From contig JAEOTL010000083.1 in NCBI GenBank assembly GCA_016839845.1, positions 1 to 6,930 of the forward strand: a DNA stretch of 6,930 nt, read 5' to 3'. Source of the stretch: Promethearchaeota archaeon. Its GTDB lineage: Archaea > Asgardarchaeota > Lokiarchaeia > Sigynarchaeales > SOKP01. The notes below the pieces were generated by a model that saw only the letters and a list, made by a program, of their open reading frames with translations, was not told where the DNA came from and ran no database searches. A program made the translations under genes and the position numbers. Shown one piece after another: positions 1 to 6,243 of the stretch. Within the stretch, counting starts at the first letter, position 1. Every line of letters begins with the position of its first letter.

Positions 1-778
1 CATCATCGATTTGCCATGCATCAAAAAAGTCAAATCGTTTTTTCATCTTCCAAATATTCTTGATATTACCAATTCCATTATAAAGATCCGTCAAGAGAGT
101 TTTATCGCAAGGGTAATTTCTGTGAGATGGATAGAGTTCAAATCCATCTTGAGTTTCAGATATTGAGATCAATTTGGATAATGTTTCAAGAACCTTGGGA
201 ATTTTTTTCTTCTTAGGTAAGAATTGGTCTCCGTAATAAGCTACGTCACCTGTAAAAAGTTCACCTGAGCTTGTTAGCATACAAATTGAGCCAGGAGAAT
301 GCCCAGGACAATGGATTACTTTTATTATTATTTCTCCCAGATCGAATACATGTCCATTTTTAAGAGTTTTTATTACTGGAGCTGGAGGAATTGAATAGTT
401 ATGATCAGCATATTTTTTCGCTACCTCACTCGGAGAATCTATTAAAAATGAGAGATCATATGGATTCGAAACGATATCTGCTTCATTTTCATGGACATAC
501 ACTTCCCCAAATTCCTGGTTCCCTAAAATGTGATCCCAGTGAGTATGAGAGTTAACAACAACAAGAGTTCTATCATCTATGAGATCATCGATGATGGGTT
601 TTAAAGGATACAATCCACATCCCGTATCAATTAAGAGAGCAGTATGAGATCCTAAAAGTAAATACATGTTAAGAGGATCATTGGTATAGACGGGATGAAC
701 AATAGAAATATTTTCCTTTATCACATATAGGTAGTCCTTATGTTTTGAAATTTCAAAATGGTTGTTTATATTGCTCAT
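1..778 (-). CDS. MBL-fold metallo-hydrolase, C-terminus cut by the window edge
   Basis: This is a metallo-beta-lactamase-fold hydrolase that reads leftward from an ATG at 778 and is still open at base 1, giving 259 visible residues. The binuclear metal site is clear: H78-T-H80-W-D82-H83 is the HxHxDH motif, H156 or H160 (in CPGHSPGS) supplies the next His ligand, D178 (in FTGDVAYY) bridges the metals, and H219 (in YPSHRNYP) is the last ligand. The strand ending in LLIDTGCG (48-55) is the usual beta-strand/turn before the metal site. There is no signal peptide, so it is probably cytosolic. The family includes glyoxalase II-like thioesterases, lactonases and many uncharacterised hydrolases. The substrate cannot be told from the sequence. 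It lies 61 bp downstream of a same-strand secreted amidase gene and could share its transcript. No Shine-Dalgarno site precedes the start. The fold assignment is secure and the function is open. Confidence 0.9.
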   Translation of the reverse strand, partial: MSNINNHFEISKHKDYLYVIKENISIVHPVYTNDPLNMYLLLGSHTALLIDTGCGLYPLKPIIDDLIDDRTLVVVNSHTHWDHILGNQEFGEVYVHENEADIVSNPYDLSFLIDSPSEVAKKYADHNYSIPPAPVIKTLKNGHVFDLGEIIIKVIHCPGHSPGSICMLTSSGELFTGDVAYYGDQFLPKKKKIPKVLETLSKLISISETQDGFELYPSHRNYPCDKTLLTDLYNGIGNIKNIWKMKKRFDFFDAWQIDD

Positions 779-839
779 AGTTCGTCAAATGAATAATACA
801 ATTTTAATTTTTGAGTGTTTTGATTCAATGTTGTCTTAA

Positions 840-1946
840 TCATCGTCTTTTATAGCGTTCTAGAAGGTAAATAGAAGTTACTATCACAAGAGACACAAAA
901 CTTAGAAGTCCCAGAATGATTGCAAGCTTAACTTGGGGACTTGAAAGAATATCAATCGACTGGTCTGCAGAGGGAGAGGAATCGAAGAGATCTGAAATTC
1001 TAATAGCTTTTGAGCTAAGCCCTCCATAAGACCAAATGTTGTATCCAAGAGTGGTATTAGGTCCAGACATTCCAGGACTCACCTTGCTTAATTCTTCATC
1101 TAAATCTAATTTTACGACAGTACCAAAATCATGTTTATTATAAATGTAAATTTCACGATTAACGGGGTCAAAAATATTGCTATATGTTGTGACTGGAAAA
1201 TTGACAGCATCTAAAACATCTCGGTAAGATCTAATGGTAGTGTCTTTATTATCAGTAAGCCTAGTTAATTCAAAATGGGCTTGAGTGTAACGCCAACAAG
1301 GATACCATCCATGTGAATGATTTGCTAAGTTAAAATTTGTTGAAATTAAAAAGGATGAATTTCCTCTTCTAGTATAGGCAAATTCTCCATCTGTTCCAAC
1401 GCTGACAACTACAGCATTACCCATAGTATCAGCATAGTGGGACTGGCATGCCATTGCATCCCCAAAATAATGAGATTCATAATAATTGATAACCTCATCA
1501 ACCGTTGCACATATCCATAATTTCTCAAGATTAACGTGGTAGTATGGATGAGTTTCTTCTCGTTCAGGATGTGGGTTCATAGAGATGAGTGGTAATCCAT
1601 TTCCATCAAAACACAATCCTTGATCGTTCATTCCACCTTGAACATACCCGTCTCCAGGATGGTCGTTATTATCAAATCCAAAATATACTACTCCATAGGT
1701 TTGATTTGTACCTAATAGAGTTTCATACTCTTGACTGGGAATAAACCATATATATGTTCCATCTAAATCGTAATCTTCATTATTGCAAAAATATATTGTA
1801 TCTCCGATAACAACTGTAAAAATTGTACACGATTGATTTTCTTGGTCAGTAGGAATCCCATTAAAAGCCGTAGTAAGATTCGCATGAATAATTAAACACA
1901 GAAAATTTATTACGAAAAGGAGGTAAAAACCTTTTTTTGATCTCAT
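840..1946 (-). CDS. Secreted, membrane-anchored Ntn-hydrolase (choloylglycine hydrolase / peptidase C45-like amidase)
   Basis: The product is 368 aa from the ATG at 1946. A TTG at 1964 would add six residues, but the ATG leads directly into MRSKKGFYLLF, a typical signal-peptide start. Domains in order: signal peptide (about 1-27), short propeptide, N-terminal-nucleophile hydrolase domain from Cys40 (QSCTIF), linker, one transmembrane helix (about 341-362) and a basic tail (ERYKRR). This predicts an external catalytic domain with a cytosolic C-terminus. Family hallmarks are Cys40 as putative nucleophile exposed by cleavage after Ser39, the FCNNEDYD loop (54-60), GGMNDQGL with Asn107, D173 in a YADTMGNAVVVS strand, STNFN with Asn204, and CWRY with Arg219. 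These match the Cys/Asp/Asn/Asn/Arg set of choloylglycine hydrolases, except that the Arg two residues before the loop Asp is Asn here. Such enzymes hydrolyse linear amides (bile salts, penicillin V, acyl-homoserine lactones); the substrate here is unknown. Six Asn-X-Ser/Thr sites (N23, N37, N81, N196, N209, N297) suit a glycosylated archaeal surface protein. Confidence 0.85.
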   Translation of the reverse strand: MRSKKGFYLLFVINFLCLIIHANLTTAFNGIPTDQENQSCTIFTVVIGDTIYFCNNEDYDLDGTYIWFIPSQEYETLLGTNQTYGVVYFGFDNNDHPGDGYVQGGMNDQGLCFDGNGLPLISMNPHPEREETHPYYHVNLEKLWICATVDEVINYYESHYFGDAMACQSHYADTMGNAVVVSVGTDGEFAYTRRGNSSFLISTNFNLANHSHGWYPCWRYTQAHFELTRLTDNKDTTIRSYRDVLDAVNFPVTTYSNIFDPVNREIYIYNKHDFGTVVKLDLDEELSKVSPGMSGPNTTLGYNIWSYGGLSSKAIRISDLFDSSPSADQSIDILSSPQVKLAIILGLLSFVSLVIVTSIYLLERYKRR

Positions 1947-1974
1947 TATTATTTGCGTAAACAAACAATAAAAC

Positions 1975-1983
1975 TAATAAAAA
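1975..1983 (-). promoter_or_regulatory. Putative TATA box of the secreted amidase gene
   Basis: On the minus strand this reads TTTTTATTA and is centred about 33 nt upstream of the ATG at 1946. With usual archaeal spacing, transcription would start within a few bases of the ATG, giving a leaderless or near-leaderless mRNA. That fits the absence of a Shine-Dalgarno site. The region is AT-rich, so chance matches are likely. Confidence 0.3.
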
Positions 1984-2056
1984 GTTTTACCTCAAACCAC
2001 TGTTAATTCCGATTTATTTGAAAAGTATACTATATCCTCTTTTACGCAGTTTTGAT

Positions 2057-2070
2057 AAAATATAATTATA
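2057..2070 (+). promoter_or_regulatory. Putative TATA box of the acyl-CoA dehydrogenase gene
   Basis: AAAATATAATTATA is the best TATA-like stretch in the divergent intergenic region that faces the dehydrogenase gene. It would place the transcription start near 2090 and leave about 40 nt of leader. No Shine-Dalgarno site lies before the ATG at 2133. Just upstream at 2041 is TTTACGCA, an octamer that also occurs in the same relative orientation ahead of the divergent gene. Confidence 0.3.
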
Positions 2071-2132
2071 ATCATTAACTAGTCTTTTCAATAATCTGCA
2101 AGATAGAGTTTGCAATATTAAATAAGTGTTTG

Positions 2133-3305
2133 ATGAGTTTTATGGATTTTAGCTTAAATGAACAACAAAAAATGTTAAGAAAAATTACTAGGGAATTCGC
2201 TGAAGAATATATATCTCCTGTAGCGGAAGAAAGTGATAGGGATTCAAAATTAGATGATACTGTTATGCAAAAAATGAAGGAAATGAATTACTTTGGGACT
2301 TGTATCCCCGAAGAATATGGTGGTGCGGGGCTCCATAATGATACGACGAGTTTTTGCATTGTGACTGAAGAAATAGGGAGAGTTGATGCTTCGTGGGGGA
2401 TAACTACAGGTGTCCATTGTAGTGTTTGTGCATATCCGATTTATAAATTTGGAACTGAAGACCAAAGACAAAGATTCCTTATTGATCTTGCTAAAGGGGA
2501 TAAAATAGGTGCCTTTTGTTTAACCGAAGCAAACGCGGGTTCCGATGCAGCAGGAGTCCAATTAAGTGCTGAGAAGGATGGAGATGAATGGATTTTGCGA
2601 GGGAGTAAGATTTTTGCTACAAATGGTGGGATAGCAGAAACTCTATTAATCATAGCAACCACTGGTGCAAAAGGAAGTCGAAAAGAATTAACTATTTTTA
2701 TCGTAGACACAGACTCACCGGGTTATTCCGTTGGTGTTAAAGAAGATAAGCTAGGAGTTCGAGCATCAGATACTTCTGAACTTGTTTTTCAAGATGTTCG
2801 AGTTCCCCATGAAAATATTCTGGGAAATGTTGGGGATGGATTTAAGTTAGCAATGAAGACTCTAGAGTTTGGGAGAATATCTATAGCTGCACAATGTGTT
2901 GGCCTTGGTCAAGCATGCCTAGAAGCCTCAGTAAAATATTCAAATGAGAGGGTTCAGTTTGGTCAGCCAATTGGAAGATTCCAAGGAATTCAATGGAAAA
3001 TTTCTGACATGGCATGTGCGATTGAATCTGGTAGGTTATTAACATATAAAGCTGCTTATATGTGTGATAACGGTATGGATTATGGATTAACAAGTTCTAT
3101 GGCAAAATTGGTTGCTTCTGAGGCAGCAATGAAGGCTGCCCATAGCGCGGTACAGATTCATGGAGGATATGGTTTAATGAAAGCATATGCAGTTGAAAGG
3201 TATTTCAGAGACGCGAAAGTGGGTGAAATCTATGAGGGAACCTCTGAAATCCAAAGGTTAGTAATAGCAAACCAATTGCTCAGAAAAGGAGTAAATATTT
3301 TATAA
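2133..3305 (+). CDS. Acyl-CoA dehydrogenase (short/medium-chain type, FAD-dependent)
   Basis: This flavoenzyme oxidises an acyl-CoA to the 2,3-enoyl-CoA, or runs in reverse as an enoyl-CoA reductase, and exchanges electrons with ETF. The 390 aa are the family's normal length and cover the N-terminal helical, middle beta and C-terminal helical domains. Signature 1 is complete (LTEANAGSDAAG, 130-141). KIFATNG and R273-VQFGQP (FAD contact region) are present. The second signature is recognisable as QIHGGYGL (341-348), although the acidic residue expected soon after it is Ala. E368 in IYEGTSEIQR is the catalytic base at the position used by short- and medium-chain enzymes. In-frame starts are TTG 2130, ATG 2133 and ATG 2142; ATG 2133 is preferred, and none has a clear ribosome site. 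The gene sits 135 bp upstream of etfBA, so it is the obvious redox partner of that ETF. Chain-length and branched-chain specificity are not evident from sequence. Confidence 0.95.
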   Translation: MSFMDFSLNEQQKMLRKITREFAEEYISPVAEESDRDSKLDDTVMQKMKEMNYFGTCIPEEYGGAGLHNDTTSFCIVTEEIGRVDASWGITTGVHCSVCAYPIYKFGTEDQRQRFLIDLAKGDKIGAFCLTEANAGSDAAGVQLSAEKDGDEWILRGSKIFATNGGIAETLLIIATTGAKGSRKELTIFIVDTDSPGYSVGVKEDKLGVRASDTSELVFQDVRVPHENILGNVGDGFKLAMKTLEFGRISIAAQCVGLGQACLEASVKYSNERVQFGQPIGRFQGIQWKISDMACAIESGRLLTYKAAYMCDNGMDYGLTSSMAKLVASEAAMKAAHSAVQIHGGYGLMKAYAVERYFRDAKVGEIYEGTSEIQRLVIANQLLRKGVNIL

Positions 3306-3334
3306 AGGAATATTGAATCTTTTTCTCTGATTAA

Positions 3335-3347
3335 TTTTATAAAAATA
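3335..3347 (+). promoter_or_regulatory. Putative TATA box for etfBA in the 135-bp gap after the dehydrogenase
   Basis: TTTTATAAAAATA lies about 100 nt upstream of etfB. A T5 tract at 3320-3324, 15 nt beyond the dehydrogenase stop, could terminate or attenuate the upstream transcript. Together they allow etfBA to have its own promoter, but read-through from the dehydrogenase gene is equally possible. The gap is otherwise low-complexity AT DNA with a TAATAATAAT stretch near 3390-3405. Confidence 0.22.
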
Positions 3348-3440
3348 ATCTTTATTTAATTACAATCAATATTAAGAGTCTAAAAAATCATAATAGTAAT
3401 AATAATGATCTTAAACTCCTTTAACGTTTAATGGTGTGAA

Positions 3441-4250
3441 GTGATGATTGTCTTTGTTTGTATTAAACAAGTACCGGGAATCTCTGAAGTACTTATTGAT
3501 CCCAAAACTAACACACTTGTAAGAGAAGGAGTCCCCTCAATCACTAACCCCTATGATAAACACGCATTAGAATTAGCTCTATCAATAAAGGAGGAACATG
3601 GCGCGGAAGTAATTGCAGTGAGTATGGGTCCACCTCAAGCAGAGGATGTTTTAAGAGAAGCGTTAGCGATGGGTGTAGATCAAGCATTTTTATTGACTGA
3701 TAAAGCCTTTGCAGGCGCAGATACTCTAGCTACATCATATACTTTAGCCCTCGGCATTAAAAAGCTATTAAAAGGGAAAAAGGATAAAAAAAATTACCTT
3801 ATTATTTTAGGAGCTCAAGCTATCGATGGTGATACTGGTCAAGTTGGTCCAGAATTAGCAGAAGAATTGAGCATACCACAAATTACTTATGTTCAGAGTT
3901 TTAAATTGAAGGATGATATGATCGTCGTCGAAAGGATTTTTAGAAAAGAAGAAGTAGTCATTATTGAGACAAAAATTCCTGCAGTCTTATCTGTATTAAA
4001 GGAAATTAATCACCCTCGATTACCAAGCATGCAGGGAATTGTAGAATCTTTTTCTAAGAAAACGGTCACTATTTTGAACTCAGATGATTTAAAACCCGAT
4101 AAGCGCAAGATTGGATTAAAGGGATCCATGACTGAAGTTTTTAAAATATTTACCCCTGAAAAAAAAGTAGATCAAGTTATCCTTAAGGGTAATCCTCGGG
4201 AAATTGCTCAAGAATTGTGTAATAAGTTAAAGGAGGATAAAATTTTCTAG
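3441..4250 (+). CDS. etfB: Electron transfer flavoprotein, beta subunit (EtfB)
   Basis: EtfB forms the ETF heterodimer with the downstream EtfA and passes electrons between the acyl-CoA dehydrogenase and other carriers. At 269 aa it has the usual length. Visible landmarks are VCIKQVP at the start, NPYDKHALE (nucleotide/FAD contact), MGPPQAEDVLREALAMG, GADTLATS and the loop G124-A-Q-A-I-D-G-D-T. Overall it reads like EtfB of anaerobes, in which this site can hold a second FAD rather than AMP; that assignment needs phylogeny. The usual DGG turn of the beta-subunit signature is replaced by RKE in VERIFRKEEVV (163-173), while the following KIPAVLS is conserved. Starts GTG 3441 and ATG 3444 differ by one residue. 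GGTG at 3433-3436 is 4 nt from the GTG, the same spacing seen at etfA, which slightly favours GTG. The gene precedes etfA by 13 bp in one operon. Confidence 0.95.
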   Translation: MMIVFVCIKQVPGISEVLIDPKTNTLVREGVPSITNPYDKHALELALSIKEEHGAEVIAVSMGPPQAEDVLREALAMGVDQAFLLTDKAFAGADTLATSYTLALGIKKLLKGKKDKKNYLIILGAQAIDGDTGQVGPELAEELSIPQITYVQSFKLKDDMIVVERIFRKEEVVIIETKIPAVLSVLKEINHPRLPSMQGIVESFSKKTVTILNSDDLKPDKRKIGLKGSMTEVFKIFTPEKKVDQVILKGNPREIAQELCNKLKEDKIF

Positions 4251-4261
4251 GAGACGGTGAT
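4250..4261 (+). promoter_or_regulatory. Shine-Dalgarno site of etfA
   Basis: GGAGACGGTGAT overlaps the last base of the etfB stop codon and ends 2 nt before the etfA ATG. It holds both a GGAG and a GGTGAT segment of the canonical GGAGGTGAT complement to the 16S rRNA 3' end. The GGTGAT part has exactly the spacing expected for that register. It is the best ribosome site in the window and supports ATG 4264. Confidence 0.65.
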
Positions 4262-4263
4262 AT

Positions 4264-5463
4264 ATGAGCATATTTATTGATGACGATCTCTGTACGGGGT
4301 GTGGGAGTTGCGCGGACGTATGTCCATTTGTAGGAATTGAAATCATTGACAACAAGGCAGTTATCACTGAAGGTTGTAATTTTTGTGGAGCATGTCTTGA
4401 TGTTTGCCCTGTTAATGCGATCCTTATTGAAAGAGAAGAATATAAGACGAAAAAAATAGACCTTTCAAATTATAGGGGTGTTTGGGTAATTGCAGAACAC
4501 TACAAAAACGTTGTTCATCCGGTTACTTACCAATTATTGGGGAAAGGGGGGCTATTAGCAAAAGAATTAGAAGTCGATTTGACCCTTGTTATTTTGGGGG
4601 CGAGCCTTGATAATCAATTAAGGGAATTAAGCCAATTTGGACCGGATAAGATCATATACATTAAGTCTCCTGTTTTGAAATATTATTATTCCGATTTTTA
4701 TGTTGAAGCTCTGACAGATTTAATTACTAAGAGCAAGCCCGAAATAATTTTAATTGGAGCAACACCCACTGGTAGAGATTTTGCTCCCAGAATTGCTAAA
4801 AGGCTTAATGCAGGGTTAACAGCAGATTGTACTGGCTTAGAAATTGATCAAACCACAAGAAATCTGCTTCAGACTCGCCCAACTTTTGGGGGTAATTTAA
4901 TGGCAACAATTCGAACACCTAACAGCCGTCCACAGATGGCAACAGTAAGGCCAGGGATTTTTAAAATTGAAGATAAGACAAAGAAAAACTCAGAAGTTAA
5001 AATTCTTGAACAAAAATTTAAAACTAAAGATGCTGTTTCCAAAATCGTTAAAGTTATAGAAAGGGAAAAATCCTCTGTTAGACTAGAGGATGCTGAAATC
5101 ATTGTGTCAGGGGGAAGGGGAGTTGGATCACGAGAAAGTTTTCAACTTATAAAAGAATTGGCAAAAGTCTTAGGTGCTGAATTAGGAGGCTCACGGGTTA
5201 CAGTGGAATTAAATTGGTTAGAGCAAGATAGACAAATAGGTCAGACTGGAAAAACAGTATCACCTAAGTTGTATGTTGCTTGTGGTATTTCAGGAGCAAT
5301 TCAGCATCAGGTGGGCATGCAAAATTCTGAAATCATAGTGGCAATTAATATCGATCCAAAAGCTCCAATTTTTAATATAGCTCATTATGGAATTGTTGGA
5401 GATTTACATGAGATTATCCCTGCCCTTATTGAAGAAATTAATTTAATTAAGTCTAAGGAATAA
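4264..5463 (+). CDS. etfA: Electron transfer flavoprotein, alpha subunit, with N-terminal 2x[4Fe-4S] ferredoxin domain
   Basis: EtfA holds the electron-donating FAD of the ETF dimer. The 399 aa exceed the roughly 320-340 of plain EtfA because residues 1-62 form a bacterial-type ferredoxin domain. Its cysteines are C10-C13-C16-C20-P and C38-C41-C44-C48-P, two intact [4Fe-4S] motifs. The ETF N-terminal domain starts near VWVIAEHYK (about 72). The FAD domain shows SGGRGVGS (282-289), R311 in GGSRVTVE, Q327-TGKTVS and the alpha-subunit signature LYVACGISGAIQHQVG (Q347, H348), ending with APIFNIAHYGIVGD. Ferredoxin-fused EtfA is known from electron-bifurcating complexes of anaerobes (CarE and LctC of Acetobacterium). 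The extra clusters therefore suggest a link to a low-potential carrier such as ferredoxin; this is inference. Small departures from the common pattern are VE for VD after R311 and INID for the usual INKD. The gene has a strong Shine-Dalgarno site and is the last of the operon. Confidence 0.96.
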   Translation: MSIFIDDDLCTGCGSCADVCPFVGIEIIDNKAVITEGCNFCGACLDVCPVNAILIEREEYKTKKIDLSNYRGVWVIAEHYKNVVHPVTYQLLGKGGLLAKELEVDLTLVILGASLDNQLRELSQFGPDKIIYIKSPVLKYYYSDFYVEALTDLITKSKPEIILIGATPTGRDFAPRIAKRLNAGLTADCTGLEIDQTTRNLLQTRPTFGGNLMATIRTPNSRPQMATVRPGIFKIEDKTKKNSEVKILEQKFKTKDAVSKIVKVIEREKSSVRLEDAEIIVSGGRGVGSRESFQLIKELAKVLGAELGGSRVTVELNWLEQDRQIGQTGKTVSPKLYVACGISGAIQHQVGMQNSEIIVAINIDPKAPIFNIAHYGIVGDLHEIIPALIEEINLIKSKE

Positions 5464-5507
5464 TTAACCTATTGAAATTATTCTGAATTTAAAAATTGAT
5501 CTTGTTT

Positions 5508-5548
5508 TAGAAAATCTGTTTCTGTTAATTCCCGTTTTCTATTTTTTT
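5508..5548 (+). terminator. Probable transcription terminator of etfBA
   Basis: A 7-bp stem (TAGAAAA at 5508-5514 with TTTTCTA at 5535-5541, loop of 20 nt) runs straight into a T7 tract at 5542-5548. It lies 45-85 bp after the etfA stop. Archaeal RNA polymerase stops at U-tracts, so the T7 alone may suffice. The stem is AT-rich and weak. Confidence 0.42.
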
Positions 5549-5611
5549 CTCAATCTCTTGAAGAAAAGGGTGTGATGTTTCTAGGAATACGGATTGAATA
5601 AAAAAAAGAAA

Positions 5612-5682
5612 GTAATGGAATGAAATTCTAGTCAAATTCATGTGGAGGAATAAATTACGGCTAAAAACAAACATTCCATTAC
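5612..5682 (+). repeat. 11-bp perfect inverted repeat enclosing a 49-nt loop
   Basis: GTAATGGAATG at 5612-5622 is the exact reverse complement of CATTCCATTAC at 5672-5682. The pairing contains four G/C pairs and is not low-complexity, unlike most AT repeats nearby. The loop includes GTGGAGGAATAAATTACGG. Immediately beyond the right arm lies an AT hairpin with a T-run (5687-5708), so the pair has the layout of a small structured RNA followed by a terminator. No known RNA family was recognised. Confidence 0.5.
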
Positions 5683-5686
5683 AAAG

Positions 5687-5708
5687 TAGAAAAAATAAAT
5701 TTTTTCTA
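5687..5708 (+). repeat. 10-bp near-perfect hairpin with T-run
   Basis: TAGAAAAAAT (5687-5696) and ATTTTTTCTA (5699-5708) are exact reverse complements separated by two bases. In RNA the last pair would open to leave a 9-bp stem with a four-base loop. The T6 run in the right arm could serve as a terminator for a short transcript covering 5612-5682. Because nearly all pairs are A-T, the fold is weak. Confidence 0.45.
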
Positions 5709-5758
5709 TAACATAAATATTGAACTATCTTAATAAATCTTTGGAATTATCGTCAATT

Positions 5759-5880
5759 TTATGAACGCTCTATTCCAGAATTCTGTAAAGCTTATTGCTA
5801 TAGCATTCTAATGAGGCTGAAAACTTATCTTTTATCAATAGCATCCTTATTTTAGAAATAAAAGCTAATAGAGTTCATAA
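5759..5880 (+). repeat. Bulged 14-bp inverted repeat spanning 122 nt
   Basis: The left arm is TTATGAAC (5759-5766) plus TCTATT (5769-5774), with GC at 5767-5768 bulged out. The right arm AATAGAGTTCATAA (5867-5880) complements both segments without gaps. The enclosed 92 nt contain two 10-bp palindromes, CAGAATTCTG (5776-5785) and TGCTATAGCA (5796-5805). This could be a structured RNA or a DNA-level control element. Function is unknown. Confidence 0.4.
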
Positions 5881-6006
5881 TTTTAATGAATTAAAAAAAT
5901 TTTTCTTTAAAAATACGAGTGCAAAATCACTTTGTTTCAAAAATCTCACCCGATTTTTTGACAAAATTTTTTTTATTCAAGTTTTGCTGAAAAGCTATCA
6001 AAATTT

Positions 6007-6024
6007 TTATTAAGATCTTAATAA
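6007..6024. repeat. 18-bp perfect palindrome
   Basis: TTATTAAGATCTTAATAA reads identically on both strands with no spacer, centred on GATC at 6014-6017. A perfect two-fold site of this length is typical of operators bound by dimeric winged-helix or ribbon-helix-helix regulators. It sits about 340 bp upstream of the glycoside hydrolase start, which is far for a direct promoter operator. A chance origin is possible in such AT-rich DNA. Confidence 0.45.
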
Positions 6025-6243
6025 GGATAAAAACTTTTTAAATCGTCATGAAAGCTTAAAGCCTCAAGGGTAATTGCAAACCAAAAAAAACCGAAATAAT
6101 CCTCAATCAGAAATGGCTTTCAGAGGTATAGTTTAATGATCAATTGAAAAAATCTTATAATTTCAGTTAAGAATCCTTATAATTATTAACTGTTTAATAA
6201 TAGCTTAAATCGCAATGCAAATTTAATAATTTTGGATATGATC

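Noticed and set aside
1947..1964. TTG start for the amidase, six residues longer
   Set aside because: The ATG at 1946 gives a standard signal-peptide N-terminus with Arg-Ser-Lys-Lys right after Met, and TTG starts are less common.
2250..3093. Antisense open frames of 70-89 codons across the acyl-CoA dehydrogenase gene
   Set aside because: They lie wholly inside a well-supported gene on the other strand and show no recognisable domain or start signal.
4869..5102. Antisense 77-codon frame inside etfA
   Set aside because: It overlaps the conserved EtfA coding sequence and has no family features of its own.
5570..5580. Box C-like GTGATGT as part of a C/D guide RNA
   Set aside because: The match to RUGAUGA is imperfect and no CUGA box D follows within a plausible distance.
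5612..5682. The 11-bp inverted repeat as terminal repeats of a miniature transposable element
   Set aside because: The enclosed unit is only 71 bp, no target-site duplication flanks it, and no second copy is in the window.
5640..5711. A 23-codon ORF beginning ATGTGG in the gene desert
   Set aside because: There is no ribosome site, its composition is K/R/N-rich as expected from A-rich DNA, and it overlaps the inverted-repeat structure.
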